Counted from the stretch's first letter, positions 1-7,273 are shown. The stretch is 13,356 nucleotides of DNA from a bacterium (GCA_016192885.1 JACPTH010000256.1:1-13356); one strand, 5' to 3'. Program-made: numbers and translations. The notes: generated by a model not told the origin, from the sequence alone.

Positions 1-273
1 AAAGTTATCGATGATAAAGGCCGGCAAGACATTACCTTTATCGGCCAAGGTAGAGCGTTCATTCTCTCTTCTGGGTTCATTATTCGAGCTTTTTGGAGAA
101 AATCGGGACCTCGTGAATTTACTGAATTTTTTGATGGGAGGGGAAATCCGGTTGTATTTTCGAATAAACACTCCGTCTGGGTTCAGGTTATCGATCCAAA
201 ATTACCGGTTTATTTTGATCCCCCATTAAAAAACCCCAACTTGGTCGCCGTTAAGGGAAAATCTTCTCACTAA
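1..273 (+). CDS. C-terminal end of a DUF3048 (YerB-like) protein, 5' truncated
   Basis: The reading frame is open from the first base and stops with TAA at 271-273, giving 90 residues of a protein whose start lies outside the window. The visible pattern is G-Q-G-R-A near residue 15, a Gly-Phe-Ile-Ile stretch, then a W-R-K, a Phe-Phe-Asp-Gly-x-Gly-Asn segment and a closing V-W-V-Q-V-I-D. This matches the C-terminal domain of DUF3048 proteins (YerB type), where G-x-G-x-A, W-K-x and W-I-x-V are conserved. Family members are usually secreted or lipid-anchored, and their biochemical function is not established. The tail after VQVID is Pro-rich. Assignment is by remembered family pattern only. The ATG at position 11 opens a different, non-coding frame. 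Confidence 0.6.
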   Translation, partial: KVIDDKGRQDITFIGQGRAFILSSGFIIRAFWRKSGPREFTEFFDGRGNPVVFSNKHSVWVQVIDPKLPVYFDPPLKNPNLVAVKGKSSH

Positions 274-333
274 GCATTTTATGAATTTTAAAGGTTCTGC
301 CATCAGCAACCCATCGAATGCTAACCGCGTAAT

Positions 334-1257
334 ATGACACTATCTTCTTTGGGGCCTAAAACAAATTTCCCGAAATTTGGGAGTATTGCGGTTTTAGGAA
401 GAACTAACGCAGGTAAATCTAGTTTGATAAATGCTTTTGTCGGTGAGAAAGTTTCAATTGTCTCAAACCACCCCCAGACCACGCGCAGAAAAACTCTTGG
501 AATCCTCACAAGAGCCTCGGTTCAAATTGCGTTTTGCGATACTCCGGGATTTCATCCCAAGCGAAACAAACTTGACGGCCGAATGGAGGAGGAAATCTTG
601 GAGAGCCTCGAAGGGGTTGATGGTGCTTTGTATCTGATTGACGCTTCAGATCCAAATTCCAAGGAAGATGCGAATTTCCTTTCGAGCGTTCAATGCCTAA
701 GAAAAATCCCATTAAGTTTCGTTTTTAACAAAATTGATTTACTTGAAGAAAACCAACTTTCCAAAATAAAGGAACATTATAAAGGTAAAGAATTTTCTTG
801 CGCGAATTTTTTCGTTTCTGTTACGGAAAAAAGGGGGTTAGGGGAGGTCTTGAATCATATCATTAAGTGGCTTCCGTTTGGAGATTTCGGATATGATCCC
901 GATATTTTTACCTCTTCCAGCGAGCGAGAAATTGTTGAAGAAATAATTCGAGAAGGGATTTTGAATCAATGTTACCATGAAGTTCCACATTCGGTGGCGG
1001 TAGTGGTTTCAGATTTTGTTGAAAGAGAGAATGGAAAGACATGGATTAGAGCGGAAATTTATTTAGAAAGGGAAAGCCAAAAAAAGATTTTGATTGGTTC
1101 TTCCGGTTCCATGATCAAGCAATTAGGAACCAACGCTCGAAAACAGTTGAACCATCTTTTGGGACGTGATATTTTTCTGGAATTATGGGTCAAGGTACGC
1201 CTAAAGTGGAGAAATCAAGAAAATTGGATTTCTCGGTTAGTTTTTAAAAAGCCATAA
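334..1257 (+). CDS. era: GTPase Era, 16S rRNA-binding ribosome assembly factor
   Basis: Era is an essential GTPase that binds the 3' end of 16S rRNA through a KH domain and checks maturation of the 30S subunit. The 307-residue length is normal for the family. The G domain shows G1 GRTNAGKSS (residues 22-30), a switch I segment with Q48-T-T-R-R, G3 DTPG (69-72) and G4 NKID (132-135). The G5 region near 161-168 (VSVTEKRG) departs from the usual SA. The KH domain begins near 197 and includes EVPHSVAV (216-223), the GxxG loop at 255-258, and the LELWVKV strand typical of Era. The GxxG loop reads GSSG where most Era proteins have GKGG. The start at ATG 334 lacks a clear Shine-Dalgarno, but an in-frame stop at 322-324 leaves no upstream ATG, GTG or TTG. 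Function is confident. Confidence 0.95.
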   Translation: MTLSSLGPKTNFPKFGSIAVLGRTNAGKSSLINAFVGEKVSIVSNHPQTTRRKTLGILTRASVQIAFCDTPGFHPKRNKLDGRMEEEILESLEGVDGALYLIDASDPNSKEDANFLSSVQCLRKIPLSFVFNKIDLLEENQLSKIKEHYKGKEFSCANFFVSVTEKRGLGEVLNHIIKWLPFGDFGYDPDIFTSSSEREIVEEIIREGILNQCYHEVPHSVAVVVSDFVERENGKTWIRAEIYLERESQKKILIGSSGSMIKQLGTNARKQLNHLLGRDIFLELWVKVRLKWRNQENWISRLVFKKP

Positions 1258-1388
1258 TATCCAAAATATGATGTTTGCTCGGTTCCAGAGAGAAAAAAAT
1301 GGGCAAATGGCGAAGTTCACGCATTTGTAATTCGTAATTATTTAGCCTGGTCAGGCAAAGGTTGGCTGATGAGAAGGGAAAACACCGG

Positions 1389-3023
1389 ATGAATTCGATT
1401 TTAATGGTTATCGGAGCCCTCGTAGTAATTTTGCTGGTGTTTGTAATTTTTTCTCAAGACGAAGATGAGGAAACTGAACACGAAATAATTGACGCGGAAT
1501 TTCCCCAAAAAAACGGTTCAAAAAATTCCGAATCGGGAAAATTGGTTTCATCTTCGGAGAGGCCGTTAGAATCTTCGGGTTATTCTTTACCCGCCCCAAA
1601 GCCCCAATTAACCCCGCTCCAACCCGGAATTACGCCAACTTCCCCCCTTCCAAACCCCGTTGGCAGCGAAATTGATTTAAAATTTAGACTAGATCTTGAA
1701 GAACAACTTCCCCCTCCAACCGCGCTTTTTTCTCGTACAGTCGCGGTGGCGGTCGTACAATTCAGGTTTACGGAAGAGCTTTTAAATGATTCACTGAAAT
1801 TCTTAGCGACCCTTGCCGCCGCGGAAGCGGTTATCGATCCCAAGTCAGCTCCATTCCCGTACGGGTTGTTTCTTTCCAATCAAATGGATAGAATTTGGCT
1901 TTTTGGAATGGACGAAGATAGGGACGATCCGATTTTTGAAGCGCTTGTTACCCTTTATGATGCGGTCGCCCGCTTTAAAAAAAGCCTTGAAGGAAACTCA
2001 ATCTTGGGCGAAAATAAAGTTCGAATCGCGGCCGGGCTTTCGTTTGGGGAAGTAAGTCGTGTTGTCCGAGGGCCGATGGGGCAAATTACGCACGTCGGAA
2101 GAGCGGTTTATATTGCGGAAACACTTGCAGAATCGGCGGGGGATTTCCAAATTTATGTCGATGAAAAGGTTCACAGGCTTGCCCTTCCGCTTTTTGATTT
2201 TCGAGAATGGAAACCGATTAAACTTAGATCCTCCATTCCCCCAATCTCATTTTATGAGGTTCTTGGGTGGAATAAAAAAGAGGAAATTTTCGGCTACGCG
2301 GCCCATAAGGAGAATTATGCGCGTAGAGCGGTTGCGGTGGCATATCGATATCTTGACTTCGAAGAATTAACCCCCCTTTTAGCCTTGCTTTCGGACTCCC
2401 AAGAAGATGTCGTTTTGGAGACGTTGAAGACTATTACGGAGATTGGTGATGATCGGGCCCTCGGAATTTTAAAAAAGATCCTTCCGGAGGCGGCACACCC
2501 CAGAGTTCGAGGAGCCATTATTGAAGCCCTAGGAAAAATCGGGAAAGAAGATATTATCCCTGTTTTATTGGCTTCTACGAAGGATGTAAACTGGCAAGTC
2601 AGATACTGCGCGGTAAAGGGATTGTTTCGAATAGCAAAAGAGGCGGCAACAAAGCACCTTGAGCATCTTGAGAATGATGTTGAGGGAGCCGTAAAGGCTT
2701 TAGTACATCAAATCCTCTATCTTAAAACGCATGACGAAAAACACCTTCAAATTCTCGAAGCTCTTCTAACAGATCTTTCAATTAGAGCTAGAAAATCAGC
2801 TATTGAAGCTCTTATTGAAATAGGAGCACCCGAAACCCTTGTTACGGTGACTGGAACATATCAACTTCAAGACCAGGATTTACGAAGGCATATGTTACGA
2901 CTATTAATGGAATGCAAATCCCCAGTTCTTTACCAATGTTTTCTTAACATTTTTCGCCATGCGAATGAGGCGAATCGGGCGGATGTGGTAAGAGCGGTTC
3001 GTAGAGCTGGTTTGGTGAGTTAA
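1389..3023 (+). CDS. Membrane-anchored degenerate class III cyclase domain fused to HEAT repeats
   Basis: The 544-residue product starts with a transmembrane helix (about residues 4-21). An acidic, then Pro/Ser-rich linker runs to about 110. Residues 116-300 resemble the class III adenylate/guanylate cyclase fold: a VAVAVV strand at 118-123, MDRIWLFG at 166-173, VRIAAGLSFGEV at 211-222, and VGRAVYIAETLAE at 236-248. The usual V-N-x-A-A-R-L motif reads V-Y-I-A-E-T-L, so the transition-state Asn is Y241 and the Arg is T245. No Asp occupies the first metal site. From about 305 to the end there are HEAT/PBS-lyase-like helical repeats (for example VRGAIIEALGKIG). It is therefore probably a binding or scaffold protein, not an enzyme. 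ATG 1389 is preferred because AAGGGA lies 9 nt upstream; TTG 1362 would add nine charged residues. The next gene starts 2 nt after the stop, so the two are probably cotranslated. Confidence 0.7.
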   Translation: MNSILMVIGALVVILLVFVIFSQDEDEETEHEIIDAEFPQKNGSKNSESGKLVSSSERPLESSGYSLPAPKPQLTPLQPGITPTSPLPNPVGSEIDLKFRLDLEEQLPPPTALFSRTVAVAVVQFRFTEELLNDSLKFLATLAAAEAVIDPKSAPFPYGLFLSNQMDRIWLFGMDEDRDDPIFEALVTLYDAVARFKKSLEGNSILGENKVRIAAGLSFGEVSRVVRGPMGQITHVGRAVYIAETLAESAGDFQIYVDEKVHRLALPLFDFREWKPIKLRSSIPPISFYEVLGWNKKEEIFGYAAHKENYARRAVAVAYRYLDFEELTPLLALLSDSQEDVVLETLKTITEIGDDRALGILKKILPEAAHPRVRGAIIEALGKIGKEDIIPVLLASTKDVNWQVRYCAVKGLFRIAKEAATKHLEHLENDVEGAVKALVHQILYLKTHDEKHLQILEALLTDLSIRARKSAIEALIEIGAPETLVTVTGTYQLQDQDLRRHMLRLLMECKSPVLYQCFLNIFRHANEANRADVVRAVRRAGLVS

Positions 3024-3025
3024 GT

Positions 3026-4468
3026 ATGGCTATTGAAATTCTCATTGTGGATGATGAAGATATGATTCGTTGGACCCTTCGAGATTTTCTTGAGACCGAA
3101 GGATACAAAGTATACGAATTCCCCCGAGGAAAAGATTTTTTGAGCTTTTTTCGCGAACGGGGCGGGGATATTGTTTTTCTTGATATCAGGCTTCCGGATG
3201 TCTTCGGCTTAGACGTTCTTTCCGAGATTCAAAGTATTGATTCCTCGGTACAAGTGGTAATTATGACCGCTTTTGGAGACGTGGAAACCGCGGTAACTGC
3301 CATGAAACATGGCGCATGCGATTATATTTCGAAACCTTACGACCTTGCGGAAATCAATCATCTTATTAAGAAAATCATTGATACTTCCCTTTTGAAAAAC
3401 CAGTTAACCTTATTGAAAGAGAAGATCGGTGAAAATTTTAATGAGATTCTAGGGGACCACCCAAAAATGAGAACCGTTCGAGAACATATTTCGCTTGCCT
3501 CCCAAAGCGATAGTACTACCATTCTTATTCGGGGCGAGTCCGGAACCGGGAAGGAGTTGGTAGCAAGGCAAATTCACCTTCAAAGCAACCGCCGAAGCAA
3601 ACCTTTCATTGATGTTAACGCCGCCTCAGTTTCTGAAACCCTTCTTGAATCTGAATTGTTTGGGCACGAACGCGGAGCATTCACTGACGCTCTTCATCAA
3701 AAGAAAGGCCTTTTTGAATTGGCGCATGAAGGAACCCTGTTTCTTGACGAAATCGGCGATCTTAGCCCGCATCTTCAAGCTAAACTGTTGCGTGTCCTTC
3801 AAGAACGGCGATTTCGGCGGGTTGGGGGCTCCAGTGACATAAATGTTGATGTTCGAATTATTACCGCAACAAACGCCGATTTGGAAATATCCATGGAAAA
3901 GGGGGTGTGGAGACGCGACCTCTTCTATAGGCTTAACGTTTTCTCAATTTTTTTGCCCCCTTTAAGGGAACACCCTGAAGATATCATGTTATTGGCCAAA
4001 TTTTTCCTTGAAAAATTTCGAAGGGAGTTTTCCAAAGAAATTCGAGGGTTTTATAAAGATTCCAGCGATCTATTGCAGGCATACTTTTATCCGGGAAATG
4101 TCCGCGAGCTTAAAAACCTCATCGAAAGGGCAACCATTTTGGAAACCGGCAATCAAATTAGCGTAAGCAGCCTCCCCGAAGAACTGAGAACTCAAAGAAA
4201 AAACCAGGTAAAGTTTTCGCCGGTAATTGAGAAACCTTGGGAAAAACCGGGGTTTAAAATTAGAGATTATGTAAACTCATTGGAGAAACAAATTTTAGTG
4301 GATGTTTTAAATTTAGCCGGTTGGAAAAAGAACAATGCAGCTAGAATGTTGGGTTTGACGCGATATGCATTGCGACACCATCTCCAAAAACACGGGCTCG
4401 AAAATAATCCCGAAGAAAAGGGTGATTTAAGCACACTTGTGAAGAATAGGGGGGGATTCCCACCTTAA
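3026..4468 (+). CDS. NtrC-family sigma-54-dependent response regulator
   Basis: This is a three-domain activator of sigma-54 RNA polymerase. The receiver domain (1-120) has the acidic pocket D9/D10, phosphoacceptor D53, T81 and K103. The AAA+ domain (about 140-375) has Walker A GESGTGKE (170-177), the sigma-54 contact loop GAFTDA (217-222), Walker B LFLDEIGD (238-245), and the RRDLFYRLN arginine-finger region. A Fis-type helix-turn-helix near 430-460 has N-N-A-A-R-M-L-G-L-T-R. The loop is GAFTDA rather than the textbook GAFTGA, a variant I recall in other activators, so it need not be inactive. GGTGAG ends 6 nt before the ATG, and the gene follows the pseudo-cyclase gene by 2 nt. No histidine kinase gene is in the window. 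A sigma-54 promoter just downstream makes the ptsN-like operon its likely target. Confidence 0.93.
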   Translation: MAIEILIVDDEDMIRWTLRDFLETEGYKVYEFPRGKDFLSFFRERGGDIVFLDIRLPDVFGLDVLSEIQSIDSSVQVVIMTAFGDVETAVTAMKHGACDYISKPYDLAEINHLIKKIIDTSLLKNQLTLLKEKIGENFNEILGDHPKMRTVREHISLASQSDSTTILIRGESGTGKELVARQIHLQSNRRSKPFIDVNAASVSETLLESELFGHERGAFTDALHQKKGLFELAHEGTLFLDEIGDLSPHLQAKLLRVLQERRFRRVGGSSDINVDVRIITATNADLEISMEKGVWRRDLFYRLNVFSIFLPPLREHPEDIMLLAKFFLEKFRREFSKEIRGFYKDSSDLLQAYFYPGNVRELKNLIERATILETGNQISVSSLPEELRTQRKNQVKFSPVIEKPWEKPGFKIRDYVNSLEKQILVDVLNLAGWKKNNAARMLGLTRYALRHHLQKHGLENNPEEKGDLSTLVKNRGGFPP

Positions 4469-4480
4469 TTATTTCTTTTT
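4447..4480 (+). terminator. Candidate intrinsic terminator or regulator-binding palindrome at the response regulator stop
   Basis: The arms TAGGGGGGGA (4447-4456) and TCCCACCTTA (4458-4467) form an imperfect inverted repeat over the stop codon. In RNA it gives about nine pairs with one G-A mismatch and one G-U. A T-rich run, ATTTCTTTTT, follows. It could end the regulator transcript before the sigma-54 promoter. As DNA it could equally be a binding site about 50 bp upstream of the -24 element. Confidence 0.35.
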
Positions 4481-4505
4481 CCGCTTCAACAGTAGTATTT
4501 TCAGA

Positions 4506-4520
4506 TGGCATGTTTTATGC
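4506..4520 (+). promoter_or_regulatory. Sigma-54 (-24/-12) promoter for the ptsN-like operon
   Basis: TGGCATGTTTTATGC matches the sigma-54 consensus TGGCACG-N4-TTGC at all but two bases. It keeps the invariant GG (4507-4508) and GC (4519-4520) with exactly 10 nt between them. Transcription would begin near 4532, about 28 nt before the ATG at 4560. Its position directly after a sigma-54 activator gene supports a functional link. Confidence 0.65.
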
Positions 4521-4559
4521 GCTCAATCCAATTGAGATTTTTGAAAATGAGGTAGGAAA

Positions 4560-5009
4560 ATGATTTCTGAACTTCTTCAGGCGGAATTTATTGATCTTGA
4601 ATTAGATGCGGGAAACAAACAAGAAGCAATAGATCGGTTGTCCAACCTGCTAAGCACTTCGGGTAAAGTTCGCGACCAAAAGCATTTCTTAAAGGCTGTA
4701 ATGGAACGCGAAAAGCTTGGGAGCACGGCTATTGGCGCCGGCATAGCCATTCCGCATGCCCGTGCTAATACCGTTAAAGAGGTGTCCATCGCTTTCGCGC
4801 GATCCTCCAAAGGCGTTGATTTTAACTCAATCGACGGAGATCCGGTGCATTTGATTTTTTTGCTTGCCGCTCCCATTGAATCGGGAAGCCTTTATTTAAA
4901 GCTCTTAGCCAGGGTTTCGAGACTTTTGCGCTATCAAGATCTTATTGAAGACCTTAAGAAGGCAACTACCAAAGAAGAAATTGTTCAAATCATTGCCTCT
5001 AAAGAATAA
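4560..5009 (+). CDS. ptsN: PTS EIIA component, nitrogen/fructose type (PtsN-like)
   Basis: The 149-residue protein matches the EIIA(Fru/Ntr) family in length and motifs. It has an N-terminal L-L-Q-A-E-F-I-D-L segment, REKLGSTAIGAG (50-61), and the active-site loop GIAIPHAR with the phospho-accepting histidine at H66. A V-H-L-I-F-L-L-A-A-P strand and a C-terminal helix follow. EIIA(Ntr) takes phosphate from NPr/HPr and acts mainly in regulation rather than transport. No EIIB or EIIC domain is attached or adjacent, which favours the regulatory role. GAGG lies 7 nt before the start codon. A sigma-54 promoter sits at 4506-4520, and an RsbW-like gene follows after 22 nt, probably in the same operon. 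The family is certain; ptsN as opposed to a fructose-type EIIA is inference. Confidence 0.88.
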   Translation: MISELLQAEFIDLELDAGNKQEAIDRLSNLLSTSGKVRDQKHFLKAVMEREKLGSTAIGAGIAIPHARANTVKEVSIAFARSSKGVDFNSIDGDPVHLIFLLAAPIESGSLYLKLLARVSRLLRYQDLIEDLKKATTKEEIVQIIASKE

Positions 5010-5031
5010 TTTTTTGGCTGGTTGAAAGTCC

Positions 5032-5505
5032 ATGTTACAAGCCATTTACCAAGGTGATAGCCTCCCTCGGGAGAACTCTTTCTCCAACGGGATCAGAGTT
5101 CATATGCGGATTCCCGCGGAAAAAATTTACCTTGGAAGCGTGATTCAAACCCTTAGGGAAATTTTGGATTACCTAAATGTCGAAATAGAATGCTCCAAGG
5201 AATTTATTCTCGCCGTTGAGAAAGTTTCCCTTTCAAAAAATTTGTTTAATGTTGTCGGGCAAACATACTCAAATGAGAGCGGCTTTATTGACTGGGACTT
5301 CTTTCTAGAAGATTCTAAGCTTAATGTTATTTTGGATAACAAAAGCATGGAAATGTTTGAACCTTCGAACGATGACCGGGAAAAGGTTGAATCTCTTTAC
5401 ATTTTTAGGCATGGAAGCGGGTTCCATGAGCAAGGAATGCTCATAAGTCAAGATAAAACCGATTCAAAGACAAACATTCGTGTCAGGATGCTCCTCGAAA
5501 TTTAA
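5032..5505 (+). CDS. Degenerate RsbW-like (GHKL ATPase fold) regulatory protein
   Basis: The 157-residue protein follows the layout of RsbW/SpoIIAB-type anti-sigma kinases. It has an opening R-I-P-A strand (26-29), a first helix, then FILAVEKVSLSKN (58-70) where the N-box should be. A strand ending V-I-L-D (99-102) is followed by MFEP where DxGxGF is expected, and it closes with R-V-R-M-L-L-E. The ATP-binding residues look lost: K64 sits at the expected N-box Glu, S68 at the Asn, and the G1-box glycines are missing (D102-N-K-S-M-E-M-F). If the fold is right, it may bind a partner without kinase activity. It lies 22 nt after the ptsN-like gene and just before a strong terminator, so it is probably the last gene of that operon. 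M25 is an alternative start. The family call is tentative. Confidence 0.5.
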   Translation: MLQAIYQGDSLPRENSFSNGIRVHMRIPAEKIYLGSVIQTLREILDYLNVEIECSKEFILAVEKVSLSKNLFNVVGQTYSNESGFIDWDFFLEDSKLNVILDNKSMEMFEPSNDDREKVESLYIFRHGSGFHEQGMLISQDKTDSKTNIRVRMLLEI

Positions 5506-5549
5506 GATTTTGAACTTTTGAAATCCTCTCAAAGATCCTCTCATCAATT

Positions 5550-5583
5550 CCCCCGGTTTTTTTAAAACCAGGGGCTTTTTTTT
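5550..5583 (+). terminator. Strong intrinsic terminator ending the ptsN-like operon
   Basis: The stem CCCCCGGTTTT (5550-5560) pairs with AAAACCAGGGG (5564-5574) with one C-A mismatch and a TTT loop. It is followed by C and eight Ts. It lies 44 nt after the stop of the RsbW-like gene and separates that operon from the ECF sigma gene. Confidence 0.88.
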
Positions 5584-5636
5584 CACAAGAATCGATAAAC
5601 TTTATTTTCTGAATTTTTTTTCCCCGAAAAAAGAAA

Positions 5637-5663
5637 TGACAAAATTGGTTCATCTTTCGTCTA
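5637..5663 (+). promoter_or_regulatory. Possible ECF-type autoregulatory promoter
   Basis: CGTCTA at 5658-5663 resembles the CGTC-type -10 element used by several ECF sigma factors. A TGAC at 5637-5640 lies about 17 nt upstream in the -35 position, but the common AAC motif is imperfect. A start near 5670 would leave about 30 nt before the sigma gene at 5700. Confidence 0.22.
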
Positions 5664-5699
5664 GTTATTAGGAAGAAAATTACGTAGAATTTATTCCAT

Positions 5700-6242
5700 A
5701 TGTTTGATCCGATTGAAATTCCTAAAAATGACATGGTTCCTGACGAAGAAATCATCTCGCGAATGAAAGGTAATGCTCCTGACTCTTTTGACGCCATGTT
5801 TAAAAAATATGGCGCACAGGTTTTTCGACATGCCAGAGCGATTTTGGGTAGCTTTGAAGCCGCGGAGGACGCCTCTCAGGAGATTTTCCTAAAAGCAATT
5901 CTTGGAATCTCCAATCTAAGAGGTAACCGACTAAAACCTTGGCTTTTGTCGATTACCCATAATTTTTGTAATGACCTACTTAGAAAAATTAAAAAAGATC
6001 CGAAAACGTTATTTTCTACGGAAAACGAGCATAAGGTTTTTGGTAAGACTCCTTCCGGACTTCCTGAATTAATTTTTGAGCTTAATCCACTGGAGCGAGA
6101 GGTAATTTTATTGCGGGTGATCGACGGCCTCCCCTATTCGGAAATCTCTAACATAACTGAAATGGCCGAAGGTACTCTGCGAAACATGGTTTCTAAGATT
6201 CTTAAAAGACTCAGGGAGAGAGCGGTTAGCGATGGACTGTAG
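5700..6242 (+). CDS. ECF-family RNA polymerase sigma factor
   Basis: The 180-residue protein has the two domains of an ECF sigma factor. Sigma-2 (about 20-100) includes F34-K-K-Y-G, the AEDASQEIFLKA helix (55-66) that binds core polymerase, and a region 2.4-like P-W-L-L-S-I-T-H-N-F-C-N-D segment. Sigma-4 (about 127-175) includes LNPLEREVILLRVIDGLPYS and a helix-turn-helix ending R-N-M-V-S-K-I-L-K-R-L. A linker near 96-125 joins them, and there is no sigma-3 domain. ATG 5700 has no clear Shine-Dalgarno; M12 and M22 are alternative starts that keep both domains. Its 3' end overlaps the anti-sigma gene by 11 nt, the usual arrangement for a sigma/anti-sigma pair. Confidence 0.92.
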   Translation: MFDPIEIPKNDMVPDEEIISRMKGNAPDSFDAMFKKYGAQVFRHARAILGSFEAAEDASQEIFLKAILGISNLRGNRLKPWLLSITHNFCNDLLRKIKKDPKTLFSTENEHKVFGKTPSGLPELIFELNPLEREVILLRVIDGLPYSEISNITEMAEGTLRNMVSKILKRLRERAVSDGL

Positions 6243-7254
6243 GCGATTTCAAGAAATACTTGATGAGGCCGCTCTAAATGAGCTCTCCTCTCAGGAAAGG
6301 GCCGCGTTCACCCTTCATCTTTCAGGGTGCAACATTTGCCGACGCCATTGGGATGCTCATCAAAAGGTTCAGGCGGTCTTTGATGAAACTTTTAAACCTG
6401 ACGAAAGTTCCTTGTCTAAAATTCATAGCGGGGTTGTATCCCGCTTGCCTTTTTCAACTATAAATCAGGGAAAATCGCTTGAGAAGAATTTGTCCAGGCT
6501 ATTTTGGAAGATTTCCACAACATTTGCGGTAGCTATCTTAGGGGTGATTTTGTTTTTTAATTTTTATAATCCGATTCCCCAAAGTTTTCCCACCCAAAAT
6601 AGCGAAAATAAGATTCCTTTTTCATCATCAAATGTTTTTTTTGCGACCTTCCTCGGAGAGGGAACGATTATTGGGAAAAACGATCGATCCAAGGTAATTT
6701 CCTCGGAGGCAGTAAAGCTTTTGCCTAACGACCGAATAATAATGGAAAAACCCGGAAGTAGTCGGATAGTACTACCCAATCTGGGGACTATCACCCTTGT
6801 CGGGTTTGGGGAATTCAAAGTAGGCGATGAAGATCTTTCGGTGAGCAGAGGCACTTGCAAGCTTATCTTTTCGGCTTTTCCACGCGGATACAAGGTGCGC
6901 CTTCCCAATGCCATTTTAGGTATCCGGGGAACTATTATAAATGTTGAGATTCTGGATGGTACAGATACCGTTATGGTTTTAGAAGGGAAAATTGAATGGC
7001 AGCATAAGATTTCCAAGAAAACGGGTTTCTTTAAAGCAGGGCAGGGTGCCAAATTTGCAAGAAAGGATGTCATTCTATTTCCTTCACCCGTGTTGGAAAC
7101 TGTAACTGTTTCTTCCCCGTCAAATGCTTCCTCTCAACCGTCCCATTTAGGCTTACCATCTATCTCCCAGGATATTTCATCCCCTTCCGCTGGAAACCTT
7201 GTACAAGACAATTATCCGTCAACTCAAACAAGAAGCATAGATGAAGGATTTTAG
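6232..7254 (+). CDS. Membrane anti-sigma factor with zinc-binding N-terminus and FecR domain
   Basis: The 340-residue protein begins with a ZAS-type zinc-binding anti-sigma domain: C3, then H29-x3-C33-x2-C36. A transmembrane helix lies at about 92-112. Residues 135-275 form a FecR domain, with V-R-L-P-N-A-I-L-G-I-R-G-T near 222-234 and a V-L-E-G-K-I-E-W strand pair. The tail after about 285 is rich in Ser and Pro. The cytoplasmic ZAS part should hold the upstream ECF sigma, while the FecR part senses an envelope signal. It overlaps the sigma gene by 11 nt and has GGGAGAG upstream. No TonB-dependent receptor gene lies nearby, so this is not a classic iron-siderophore FecIRA set. The last residues, RSIDEGF, nearly repeat the end of the next protein. 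Confidence 0.88.
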   Translation: MDCRRFQEILDEAALNELSSQERAAFTLHLSGCNICRRHWDAHQKVQAVFDETFKPDESSLSKIHSGVVSRLPFSTINQGKSLEKNLSRLFWKISTTFAVAILGVILFFNFYNPIPQSFPTQNSENKIPFSSSNVFFATFLGEGTIIGKNDRSKVISSEAVKLLPNDRIIMEKPGSSRIVLPNLGTITLVGFGEFKVGDEDLSVSRGTCKLIFSAFPRGYKVRLPNAILGIRGTIINVEILDGTDTVMVLEGKIEWQHKISKKTGFFKAGQGAKFARKDVILFPSPVLETVTVSSPSNASSQPSHLGLPSISQDISSPSAGNLVQDNYPSTQTRSIDEGF

Positions 7255-7273
7255 GAAAACAAAAGGAAGGGTT

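Noticed and set aside
11..229. An open frame starting at ATG 11
   Set aside because: It overlaps the DUF3048 C-terminal frame that is open from base 1 and carries recognisable family residues. The ATG-11 frame has no family resemblance.
281..337. An 18-codon frame whose TGA overlaps the era ATG (ATGA)
   Set aside because: The arrangement looks like translational coupling, but there is no Shine-Dalgarno and the peptide has no recognisable features.
1268..1330. A 20-codon basic frame between era and the pseudo-cyclase gene
   Set aside because: No ribosome-binding site precedes it, and so short a frame is expected by chance.
3674..3691. GAFTDA loop read as a loss of sigma-54 contact
   Set aside because: The Gly-to-Asp change departs from the textbook GAFTGA, but I recall the same form in other sigma-54 regulators. 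All other ATPase motifs are intact.
6564..7073. A long antisense open frame under the FecR domain
   Set aside because: The + strand encodes a clear FecR domain here. The antisense product has no recognisable domain and no ribosome site.
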